Shown here: piece by piece, positions 21,723 through 31,440 of the stretch
Position numbering within the stretch: the stretch's first letter is position 1
How the letters are laid out: each line of letters starts with the position of its first letter
Origin: Takakia lepidozioides
Lineage: Eukaryota; Streptophyta; Takakiopsida; Takakiales; Takakiaceae
Reading direction: 5' to 3'
NCBI GenBank assembly: GCA_030704615.1
Contig: CM060732.1
Span: 53,737,053 to 53,797,052 of the forward strand
Length of the DNA stretch: 60,000 nt
Translations under genes and position numbers: made by a program
The notes under the pieces: generated by a model
The model's database searches: none
Told to the model about the DNA's origin: nothing
Seen by the model: the letters and a program-made list of their open reading frames with translations, nothing else

Positions 21723-23600
21723 GTTGCCACCCACTCTTGACTCTTCTTTGCTTTCTTGTAGTCTCTTGGTTCATTTGAGTCTGCTTTTGCCATGCATAGT
21801 AGGCACACCTACACTTGTGTGCAGATTGTCAGTTGCAAACGCAACGCTTCTAATGGTCTCAGAAGCATTTGCCTGACTAAGTCCCTGTTGTGCCTCCCCC
21901 AGGTGTCACCTCCTCTCCTTTGCTGAAAACTACTTCCATGATGTGCCTTCTCCAGATAATATCTCCCCCTGGTAACATTTTTGTTATTGAACAACTGATG
22001 AAAAATAAATGGATGAATTTTCAAGTTTAGTATCGATGAAAGTAGATTCCACTATCCACAAAGAGGAGCCATACGCGACTCGCCGCTTGTTATAAGATCC
22101 TGAATGCCTGATCATCAGATTTAGCAAGTGAAAGGAGAATGACTGTTAAATTATGGTGGGCCGGATTCTTCTTCTCTCTTTTTCTCCAGGTAGCAACTAG
22201 CAACAACCTATACGAAAGACCTCTAGATATTGCAGCCGCTTAAGTTGGAACACCACTTAAAGCTAGACAAATGGATTTGGAATAAGTCAGGTACCCTTGT
22301 CAGTACAGATCTGAAACCCAACATGTCATGATGTATGATCAACTGAAAGTTCATGAAATCGAATCCTCTTTTTCAAAAATCCCCCAGGCTTCCAAATTGC
22401 AACCTGTCAAATGGACGAGACAGAGGATCCTTCTTTGCAGTATCATTCATGTGGAAGCTTTGACATATACTATGTGACTTTCAGTAAATGATTGCAATGT
22501 AAGAGTTCTGAGTGGTGCATACCACGAGCAACCCCATTCCTCTAAATAAGAGATTCTCTAAGGGGCGCCCCCACAGCATCGCCCCTTTCATGGGCACCCC
22601 CCTGCAACAAGGGGCCGACCAGTTTTGCGGCCCTGTCAGAATGAGTTTTGTTTCTTCCTACTGTAGGCCCGCAACCTCACGGAAGGCTGTTGATTTAACT
22701 AACTATATATATATATATAGAGAGAGAGAGAAGACTCCGGCCGAAGCCAACGTAACTAAGAGCCACTTCACCTATATATATATAACCCCTAAGCGCGGGG
22801 AGCCAAATTGGAAAACACCCCCAAAATGGGACCCATTGTCATGAATAATCTCGTATCTGCCAACAAGGGTTCATCCAGGGAATTGAACCGTACGAACTGG
22901 TGGATCTCTCAAGTCCAAGTAAATATGGACAGAAAAAATCACTTTGACCAAGGAAATTTACCATCACAATTTTTTTTGCTCAATCCCAGACCACCGCAGA
23001 CAGATTCCTTGCTGGGTTACAGATCTCCTCCTGAAATTGGAGGACCAAATTCCCAAAAAATCTAGTAGCTGGTTTGTATGTGCAATTAGGGGGGTGCACG
23101 TGGCAGTGACATAGAAAATGCTGCATAGATCCTACACATTGTAACCAAATGCACTTTCCTTTGGTGCAATCCTGCATTGCCCAAAGTTGAACAGGAATGT
23201 GAATTTTTTTTAGAAAAATCCAAAAGCACCAGCGTAGATGGGTGCACACACTTGCCACGTGGCAGGTCAACGGCCTAGGCCATGGATTCCAAGGCTTAGA
23301 AAAACCGTGGCGGCCTAAGGTTTTGTCCGAAGGGGGCGCATTAATTTCCCTCGTGCGCACCCCGCGCTCACTTTTCCTTCAGCGACTTTTTTCATCCAAG
23401 TACATCCACAGAAGCTATCCATGGATGAAGCTGCGACCCAATTCGGGTCGCGCTGGCCTTTAGGGGTTAAAAGGGAAACACCTGGGAGTGACAGCTCACA
23501 AATCAGGCCCCTTGATAGAGAGCGGAGAAAATAACCTCTCAGTAACCTCGCCGTAAGCTTTCCAATGCGACACTGCGCAGGGAAGGGGGAGAAGAGCGTA
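21723..23600. other. Intergenic stretch between the CACTA element and the PPR arm
   Basis: No gene is recognised. It contains a (TA)n(GA)n microsatellite (about 22704-22731), a C-rich segment near 22565-22620, and a 7-bp perfect hairpin (23433-23451, GCGACCC...GGGTCGC). Confidence 0.4.
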
Positions 23601-23604
23601 CCAC

Positions 23605-23690
23605 ACCCGTCAAGTAGCAGGATTTGACCCCAGGGTCATCCGGATGGCACTCAGTGCACTTTACCAACTGAGCTACTGACTGTTGGTCTA
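23605..23690 (-). repeat. tRNA-related sequence, probable SINE head
   Basis: On the minus strand an A-box-like TAGCTCAGTTGG (23664-23675) is followed 33 bases later by a B-box-like GGGTCAAATCC (23620-23630). The two are spaced as in a tRNA gene. The acceptor arms do not pair and the T stem is weak, so this is not a working tRNA. A tRNA-derived SINE starting here and running toward lower coordinates is the simplest reading. I did not find its poly(A) end or a target duplication. Confidence 0.5.
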
Positions 23691-24185
23691 GATTCTGTAG
23701 AAGGGTTAAGTTAGCACATTTTCAAGAGGGGTTGTTATATGCGTCTCGAAATATTTCGCACTTCAGCTCGATTTTCCAATTTTGCAATGACACAGAAGTT
23801 GTCAGATATGTTTACAGATATGGTTTTGGTTTGATGTAACAAGAAGGAAGAGGTATTAACATGTACTGTGATACTGTGAGTATTCCCCAGTCACTAAATT
23901 TCCAACTGGGCACCCAATCTTCATCAATGTATATGAGAGTCCATTGTGAACTGTTTTGTATGCATAACTTCAGTCTCATCAGTAGTTGTTCTCTGCAATC
24001 TGCTGATGCATCCTCCGCAACAGGGTTTCCTGTGACTTCATTGGAGCTGTTTGATAGTCAGATGTTTATCTTGGTCATCACCATCAGCGCCTCACAGGCA
24101 GTGCCGTATCGATTATCATACAAGTTATTTGCACATTACAATTTCCACCCTTCAGATCCAAAGCCGCCCACTTTCCTTGATGGTC

Positions 24186-26411
24186 TCACCAGTAATCCCC
24201 ACAAGAACAAACACCATTTTGGAAGTGATGAAAGCGGTTGGCATCCCGTACAACAACTGCTCGCCCAACAATCTTGGAGATAAACTTTGTGGAGTTGTGG
24301 CAGTCACCACACACCCGAAGGTTCTTGATGACACGGATAGGTGTCCCAGGGGGCGTGCTGATGAGCCCAAAAGCAATGGCCAACTTCTCACTGTGGTGGC
24401 AAAGAGAAAATTCCTTTTGCTCCTCCTCCATATCATGCAATACAAAGCGCGTATCAGGCACATACCCGACCTCCTTCATTTCCACAGACAATCTCTTTAG
24501 CTCAGCATGGATCTCCTCAAGTTCTGGATGCGATTTTTGATCAGCAACAAATGTATGCACCCGATTCCCAACCTCAATGTAGCTGAGCCCTGTCTCCTTT
24601 CTGACACCTCTGCCCTCCATCATTCTTCTTACCTTTGCTTTATCTTCCCATCTACCAGCTGCAGCATAAATGTTTGATAACAACACAAAAGCTGAAGCCT
24701 CATCTGGATCACTTCTGAGAATACTTTTTGCCGCACGTTCTGCTACCTCTAAGTCATCATAAATTCTGCAGGCCCCAAGCAAGGTCACCCACACTCCGGC
24801 ATCAGGTTGGATTGTCATTTTGTTAATTAAGCCCTCTGCCTCATGCAATCTCCCTGCACGCCCAAGAAGGCCCACCATGCAACCAAAATGCTCCACTGTA
24901 GGAGCGAGGCCGTGATCTCGAATCATGGAGTCGAAGTAATGGCAGCCTTCATCCACGAGGCCCAGATGGTTACATGCAGAGAGCAGAGATACAAAGGTGA
25001 CACTATTCGGCCTCAGGCCTTTCTGCTGCATTTGTTCAAATAATTGGACCACCTCCATACCACACCCATGCTGAGCATATCCTGCAATCATTGCACTCCA
25101 TGAGACCACATCTTGTTCAGCCATTTTGTCGAACACTTGGCGTGCATCCTGTACGGTCCCACATTTGGCATACATGTTGATAAGGGTATTTTCCAACTTG
25201 ACAGAGGATGCAATTCCCGCTTTCACAATATCAGAGTGGATTTCTCTGCCTTTTTCCAAGGCTCCTACACTGGCACAAGCATTGAGAAGGCAAACAAATG
25301 TGACCCAGTTGGGGTTCACACCTTCCCGCTGCATTTGCTCATAAATTTCAAACGCCTCCCTTCCACAGCCATGCTCAGCATATCCTGCGATCATCGCACT
25401 CCATGAGACCACATTTCGTTCAGCCATATTGTCAAACACTTGACGCGCATCTTTCATGCTCCCACATTTGGCATACATGTCAACAAGGGTATTCTCCAAA
25501 TTTATGAATGCCGTGAGTCCAGATTTCATGATGTCTGCATGGACCTTTTTGCCCTTTTCCAGGACTCCTAGGCTAGCGCACGCATTGAGAACACAAATGA
25601 ATGTAACCCTGTTGGGTGTGACCCCTTCCCGTTGCATTTGCTCATAGATATCAAAAGCCTCGCTACCACACCCATGTTGAGCATATCCTGTTATCAGTGC
25701 ACTCCATGAGACCACATTCCGTTCAGCCATATTGTCAAACACTTGACGTGCATCCTTCATGCTCCCGCATTTAGCATACATGTCAGCTAGGGCAGTCTCC
25801 AGAACTACATCTGGCGGAATTCCAGCTTTGATGAGGTCAGCATGGACCTCTTTGCCCTTTTCTAGGTCTCCTAGTCTGGCACACACATTAAGAACACAAA
25901 TGAACGTGACCCTGTTCGGCATTACCCCTTTCCATTGCATTTGTTCATAAACCTCAAATGCCTCCCTACCACACCCATGCTTGGCATAGCCACCTATCAT
26001 TATATTCCAGGTGCACTGATCTCGTTCATGCATTTTGTCAAATACTTGGAGTGCATCCACTATGCTTCCGCACTTGACATACAAGTTGAGAAGGGTGTTG
26101 AGTAGAAAGACACTTGGGCTGTTTCCACTTTGGATAATGTGGGAATGCACCTGCTTTCCCTCTGCAAGATATTTCCTGTTGATGCACTCCTGCAAGACAT
26201 ACACGTAAGTATTGGAGTCTGCCTGAATGCCTGGTTGGTCCAAAATGCGCAACGCCTCTTTTACTTGTCCTCCCTTACACAGCATCTTCACATCCCCACA
26301 AGTGCCATTCTTGTAGGCTCCTTCTCTTGGTCCTGTTTCAAAAGCAGCGGTGATGGTGGAATTACTAGTTTGATCTCCAACAAGCAATTGTGCCTGTCTC
26401 AACATTGCCAT
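24186..26411 (-). CDS. PPR protein, PLS class with E and DYW domains (left arm)
   Basis: From the ATG at 26411 the frame is 741 codons without a break; the open frame extends upstream to 26495 but crosses a likely acceptor (TCATGCAG|G) just before this ATG. It has about 16 PPR motifs in repeating P-L-S triplets of about 100 residues (MYAKCGSMKDARQVF, AERNVVSWSALITGYAQHG). E motifs follow (DEGCHYFDSM, WVTLLGACR, FVLLSNIYAAAGRWED). The DYW deaminase end has HSEKLAIAF, CGDCHNSTKF and final CSCGDYW. The HxE and CxxC zinc-site residues are intact, so it should convert C to U in mitochondrial or plastid transcripts. It is the inverted partner of 31441-33666. It may be expressed as the 3' part of an OSB fusion, because the donor at the OSB exon end (26626) is in phase with the acceptor here. 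Confidence 0.9.
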   Translation of the reverse strand: MAMLRQAQLLVGDQTSNSTITAAFETGPREGAYKNGTCGDVKMLCKGGQVKEALRILDQPGIQADSNTYVYVLQECINRKYLAEGKQVHSHIIQSGNSPSVFLLNTLLNLYVKCGSIVDALQVFDKMHERDQCTWNIMIGGYAKHGCGREAFEVYEQMQWKGVMPNRVTFICVLNVCARLGDLEKGKEVHADLIKAGIPPDVVLETALADMYAKCGSMKDARQVFDNMAERNVVSWSALITGYAQHGCGSEAFDIYEQMQREGVTPNRVTFICVLNACASLGVLEKGKKVHADIMKSGLTAFINLENTLVDMYAKCGSMKDARQVFDNMAERNVVSWSAMIAGYAEHGCGREAFEIYEQMQREGVNPNWVTFVCLLNACASVGALEKGREIHSDIVKAGIASSVKLENTLINMYAKCGTVQDARQVFDKMAEQDVVSWSAMIAGYAQHGCGMEVVQLFEQMQQKGLRPNSVTFVSLLSACNHLGLVDEGCHYFDSMIRDHGLAPTVEHFGCMVGLLGRAGRLHEAEGLINKMTIQPDAGVWVTLLGACRIYDDLEVAERAAKSILRSDPDEASAFVLLSNIYAAAGRWEDKAKVRRMMEGRGVRKETGLSYIEVGNRVHTFVADQKSHPELEEIHAELKRLSVEMKEVGYVPDTRFVLHDMEEEQKEFSLCHHSEKLAIAFGLISTPPGTPIRVIKNLRVCGDCHNSTKFISKIVGRAVVVRDANRFHHFQNGVCSCGDYW

Positions 26412-26579
26412 CCTGCATGACATGAAAAATCTTACTTTATAAACTTTTGCACCCAAATATTCGCAATATACCTGATACATTCCTGGATACTGCAAAGAAC
26501 TGTATTTTTGATGAGGACAAGCTTCCTGCTAGACTTACACAACAGGGACACCAAACTACTGCAGTCAATTACTTCAACA

Positions 26580-27134
26580 CTACCTTGTAAAACTTCTATC
26601 TGATTGAGTAGGAATCCTGAATAACCTGATGTGTTCTTGGCCTGGAGCTCCAGGATGCACATCCACATTAGGACCATCACCAGATCGTGCTGAAACTTGT
26701 ATCATGCCAGCTAGCTCTGCTTCCACCCAAGGAGGGTTTGACCGACTGTCAATCCAAAGGACCTCCTCTGTGTGCTTAGGTCTGAAGTCTGGTGATCTTA
26801 ACCTCTCCTGCGAAACCACAAGTTGGTAGCTAAGCAGTAGCTTTAACCACAGCCTCACATTTCTCTGGCTACAACCAAACCTCCAAGCAGCTTTAAGGAG
26901 TAAATCTGAAGTACCTAATATCATACCCTACTAATAAGTGAGTTCAATCTACTCATACCATCCAATTCTGCATCTTTTCAAGGCAAAGAGAACATAAGAC
27001 ATTAATCTAACCAACTGAGGATATAGTCTAGTTAAGAAATCTCATGATTAGCCTCACCTCGGACCTGTTGTCCCACCACTGTGAAAGGTCCAAGAACAAA
27101 TGTTGCCGGAGCCATCCTTGTCTGATTGCTTCAC
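26580..27134 (-). CDS. OSB-like exons with one PDF motif (left arm)
   Basis: Exon 27134-27058 (77 bp, CAG acceptor, GTGAGG donor) reads RQGWLRQHLFLDLSQWWDNR then SE. After an intron, the exon starting at 26807 (CGCAG acceptor) reads LRSPDFRPKHTEE, then VLWIDSRSNPPWVEAELAGM. Joined in phase 0 they make a full PDF motif of organellar single-stranded DNA-binding (OSB) proteins, which bind mitochondrial or plastid DNA and limit recombination. The second exon ends either at a donor after ATCAG (26626) or at a stop at 26580. DNA similar to the other arm continues upstream to about 28500 and should hold the earlier exons, including the OB-fold, which I could not identify with confidence. Confidence 0.75.
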
Positions 27135-28500
27135 CTGCAGGTAAGAATTGTAAGAACATGAGAACTTTTCTGGGGTTGGATTGCTTCTGCATCCACTGAA
27201 GATCTGTACTCCCCTTGGAAGAACACCTCTGCTTCTCTGCTCTCTCTGTGTGCGTGAGTCACAGAGAAACACAGGAACATAGCACCAACGGACACTACTG
27301 AAAGAGCTTGTGTTGGCCATCATTGTATATTTCATACAAACACTCAAGCCAGGCTGATTGTGGGTGATACTCACATTCCTGCACAGTCTGTGCTTCATAA
27401 GACTGTGTCTGAAGGTAGAAATCTCCCATCCCACCAGAATCTGCACTCCTGTCTTGAGGCCTGAATGGAGCTCCTATGCTCACACCAAAACTAGAGCCGT
27501 ACTCTGATATCCATCCACCATCCCATTGTGCTTAGGCGTTCTATGCTTATTGGTTGGCCTGCATGCGAAACACCACTAAAAACATAAATCTTTAGCAGTC
27601 CCTAATTCACTGGGATCCTATACTAGTAAAATTTGTCTCTATGCCCGTCCTTTCCCAGGTAGCATCAATGGCAGTGCAATCACAGCCACATGTGTCATTG
27701 CTTTGACTGGGAGGGGGCGCTGGAATTCAACTTCTGTTACCTAGCTGGATGTCTGTACCAGCTCTTATATCAACATTATATTCCCCTGTTACCGGAGTGT
27801 TGTGGGCTGCGCATGATCACTCGGTCGTTCTTGGATTGAGTTTCTATGCCCTGGTTCGTGGAAGACATGAAACTGGATGGGGGTGTGACCCCGACACCAG
27901 GATCCTAAAGGGTCTGTGTGATAGTCACCACTCGTGGAGAGCTGTCAAAAGGGTACATCACTGTCTTCCCTTTATACATCTCTAGGTCCGACTCCCAATT
28001 GCGGTTTTGCACTGTTCTACACATGAAGGAGTGAGCGGTCTTGCACCCAAAGGGCTCTTGTTCCAAACAAGTACCTCTCTCTGTTCCTTGCAATGAATGG
28101 AAACGAGATAAAAACGTACTTGCCTTCCTCAGCTATTGCATGGCCATACAGAAAACCAATTCGATGGAAACTGTGAAATTTCCGCGTCAAAGGACACCAT
28201 AGAAGAGTCAGGATCGCTCCGAAGAACACACTTTACAGACAACTAAGAAAACCGCAAACAGTTAGTTGCATGTCCAACCTGTCTTCGCATTCCCTGGAAG
28301 AAGCAGAAGTCGCAAGGGTCTGGGTCCCAGGGTGGCTGCCCACTTGAGCTCCAAATCCTGGCCCATTGATCCGCAGCATAATGTGATGCCTCTAGCTCGT
28401 TCACCGCATAGGAAAGAGAGGACCCTGCTTCTGGCCTCTCCCTGAGCTCGCAGGAGAGCACCGCAGCAGGCTGCCATTTCTGAGCCCATAGAGACTCAGA
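27135..28500 (-). other. Upstream part of the left OSB-PPR locus, exons unresolved
   Basis: Segments such as YEAQTVQECEYHPQSAW (near 27370) and SLSYAVNELEAS (near 28410) are shared with the right arm in the same order. They probably include 5' exons and introns of the OSB gene. Many small indels between arms make frames differ, so I do not assign a product. Confidence 0.4.
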
Positions 28501-29399
28501 GATGGCACGCAAACCTCAATACTAGTCTTGTAGTATATTATTGTATTGTACTCAATACTACTGTTGTACACTACTCGACTTCGTAAGTTACTTTTCTGCA
28601 CATTTTCTCATTCATGAAAATTTGCAGACATTGCGGATAGGGTATTGGAAATGGACAAGAGAGGTACGAGAGCTTGCAGAATTGCAAGCCATGCTAAGTT
28701 AGAAGATCTACGGAAGTCGCCAAGATATAATCGGCATACAACAGTCTGATCTGGATGCTATCGTGGGAGAATGAAATCTTGGAGAAGAGGCTTGTAAGTT
28801 AGAGGTGCTTGCTCTGCAGCAAGGACTTCCAGAGACGTTAACTGTTTCAGGTCTGAAGGTTGCTTGATGCACGATGCCGCATGTGTAGAGGATACCCTCA
28901 GTTTGTAAGACTTTTTATGATGCAGCTCAGTCTTGAGGATGGACATGATGAATCTTCACCCCTTGGCCAGGTTGCAAGTTTACTCTCAAATTACTCGAGT
29001 CTCAAAAGTTTGAGAGTTCTTATCGCATTCCGCTGTCTACGAGTGATTCGCCAATTTTTCTATTCGCGTGAGTGTCATTCGAAAATTGGATATTTTGAAT
29101 GCAACACATGTACAGTGGTCCTTGAAATGACTGCCTGTGGATCAGCAAGTTGCTCAGATTCTGACTCCTCCCGTCAAATGTCACTTCGGACGTCACACCC
29201 TCTATGTGATTTAGATACTTCAGCGAATGCAGGTAAGAGATGGTTTGAAGCAGCTATCTAGAATAGGAAAGTATAGAGAAGATGTAGAGAAGTAGGAAGG
29301 AGAAGATGTGCGGAAGTCCTTCGAAAAGCTAGTCTGACAGAGGTAGTATTGAGGCTTGCTTGCGATTTGCCGTGTTTTTGCCGCGTTTTTGCCGTCTCT
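28501..29399. other. Spacer between the inverted arms
   Basis: Unique sequence at the centre of the inverted duplication, between the outward-facing 5' ends of the two OSB-PPR loci. No gene is recognised. It would be the position of a shared promoter region if both arms are expressed. Confidence 0.5.
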
Positions 29400-30774
29400 C
29401 GGCTCGGCTCGGTTCAGAAATGGCGGCCTGCTGCGGCGCTCTCCTGCGAGCTGAGGGAGAGGCCAGACTCAAGGTCATCTCTTTCCTATGCGGTGAACGA
29501 GCTAGAGGCATCACATCATGCTGCGGATCAATGGGCCAGGATTTGGAGCTCAAGTGGGCAGCTACCATGGCAAGAGGAGGACCGAGACCCTTGCGACTCC
29601 TGCTTCCCCAGCTTCCAGGGAATGCGAAGACAGGTTGGACATGCAACTAACTGTTTTCTTAGGTATCTGTAAACTGTGTGCTTTGGAACGATCCTGTCTC
29701 TTCTATAGTGTCCTTGACTGGGAAATGTCACCATGTCTATCGAATTGGTTTTCTGTATGGCCATGCAATAGCTGAGGAAGGCAAGTACGTTTTTATCTTG
29801 TTTCCATTCATTGCACGAGGGAACAGACAGAGGTGCTTGTTTGGAACAAGAGCCCTTTGGGTGTAAGCATCGCGCACTCCTTCATGTGTAGAGCAGTGCA
29901 AAACCGCAATTGGGAGTTGCACCTGGAGATGTATATAGGGATGCATAAAGCGCAGACAGTGCCCTTTGACAGTTCTCTACGAGTGGTGACTATCACACAG
30001 ACCCTTGAGGATCCTTGAGTCTGGGTCACCACCCCACCCAGTTTCATGACTTCCACGAACCAGGGCATAGAAACTCAATCCAAGAACCACCAAGTGGTCA
30101 TGCGCAGCCGACAACAATCCGGTCACGGGAATATACTGTTGATGTAAGAGCTGGTACAGACATCCAGCTAGGTAACAGAAGTTGAAGGCCAGCGCTACTG
30201 CTACCCCACTCCCCATCAAAGCAATGACACATGTGGCTGTGATTGCACTGCCATGGGAAAGGACGGGCAGAGAGACAAATGTTACTAGCATAGGATCCCA
30301 GGGGATTAGGGGCTGCTAAAGATTTATGTTTTTAGTGGTGTTTTGCATGCAGGCCACGCAATAAGCATAGAACGCCTAAGCACAATGGGATGGTGGATGG
30401 ATATCAGAGTACGGCTCTAGTTCTGGTGTGAGCATAGGAGCTCCATTCTGGCCTCAAGACTGGAGTACAGATTCTGGTGGGATGGGAAAATTTGACCTCC
30501 CGACACAGTCTTATGAAGCACAGACTGTGCAGGAATGTGAGTATCACTCACAATCGACCTGGTTGAGTGTCTCTATGAAATATACAACGATGGCCAACAT
30601 TAGCTCTTTCAGTATAGTTCGTTGGTGCTATGTTTCTGTGTTTCTTTGTGACTCATGCACAGAGAGAGACCAGAGAACAGAAGTGTTCTTCCAAGGGGAG
30701 TACAGCTCTTCAGTAGATGCAGAAGCAATGCAACACCAGAAATTTTCTCATCTTCTTACAATTCTTACCTGCAG
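29400..30774 (+). other. Upstream part of the right OSB-PPR locus, exons unresolved
   Basis: Shared with the left arm (SLSYAVNELEASHHAADQWA near 29490, then YEAQTVQECEYHSQSTW near 30510). It probably holds 5' exons and introns of the OSB gene. The start codon and OB-fold exons could not be fixed. Confidence 0.4.
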
Positions 30775-31256
30775 GTGAAGCAATCAGACAAGGACAGCTC
30801 CGGCAAGAGTTGTTCTTGGACCTTTCACAATGGTGGGACAGCAGGTGTGAGGTGAGCCTAATCATGAGATCCCTTAACTAGACGGTATGAGTAGGTTGAA
30901 CTCACTTATTAGTAAGGTATGATATAAGGTACTTCAGGATTCTTCCCTGTTTCCTTAAAGCTGCTTGGAGGTTTGGTTGTAGCCAGAGAAATGTGAGGCT
31001 GTGGGTGAAGCGACAGCTGCTCAGCTACCCACCTGTGGTTTTGCAGAAAACGTCAAGATCACCTGAATTTAGACCTAAACACTCAGATGTCCTCTGGATT
31101 CATAGTTGGTCAAACCCTCCCTGGGTTGAAGCAGAGCCATCCGGCATGATACAAGTTTCAGCACAATCTGGTGATGGTCCTAATGTGGGCGTACGTCCTG
31201 GAGCTCCAGGCCAAGAATACATCAGGTTATTCAAGGATTCCTACTCAATCAGATAG
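30775..31256 (+). CDS. OSB-like exons with one PDF motif (right arm)
   Basis: Exon 30775-30851 (77 bp, the same length as in the left arm) reads RQGQLRQELFLDLSQWWDSR then CE, and ends at a GTGAGC donor. The next exon starts at 31047 after TTTTGCAG and reads SRSPEFRPKHSDVLW then IHSWSNPPWVEAEPSGM. Together they form a PDF motif slightly diverged from the left copy (PDF to PEF, WWDNR to WWDSR). Reading straight on gives a stop at 31254-31256. Splicing instead at ATCAG|GTTATT (exon end 31225) would join the PPR exon at 31440 in frame. Confidence 0.75.
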
Positions 31257-31440
31257 GAGATTTACGAGGTGGTTTTGAAGTAGTTCACTGCTCTAGTCTT
31301 GTATCCCTGTTGTGTTAATCGAGCGGGAAGCTTGTCCTCAGCGAAAGATAGTCCCTTGCAGTAGCCAGGAATATATTCAGGCATATTTCGAATATTTGGA
31401 TGCACAGGTTTATAAAGGAAGATTTTTCATGTCATGCAGG

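Larger units (their letters stand above)
24186..28500 (-). repeat. Left arm of a large inverted duplication
   Basis: It matches 29400-33666 in opposite orientation through the PPR gene, the OSB exons and the upstream DNA. The PPR start codons and stop codons of the two arms are placed with the same symmetry (sum of coordinates 57852 for both), so there is no net length change within the PPR frame. Upstream, the offset drifts by about 50-60 bases. Confidence 0.9.

Noticed and set aside
23605-23690. Functional tRNA gene.
   Set aside because: The acceptor stem does not pair and the T stem is weak; only the pol III boxes are kept.
29977-30291. A 104-codon minus-strand frame in the right arm with hydrophobic segments; part of it recurs antisense in the left arm.
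   Set aside because: It runs against the OSB-PPR direction and is broken by indels in the left arm, so it shows no sign of selection.
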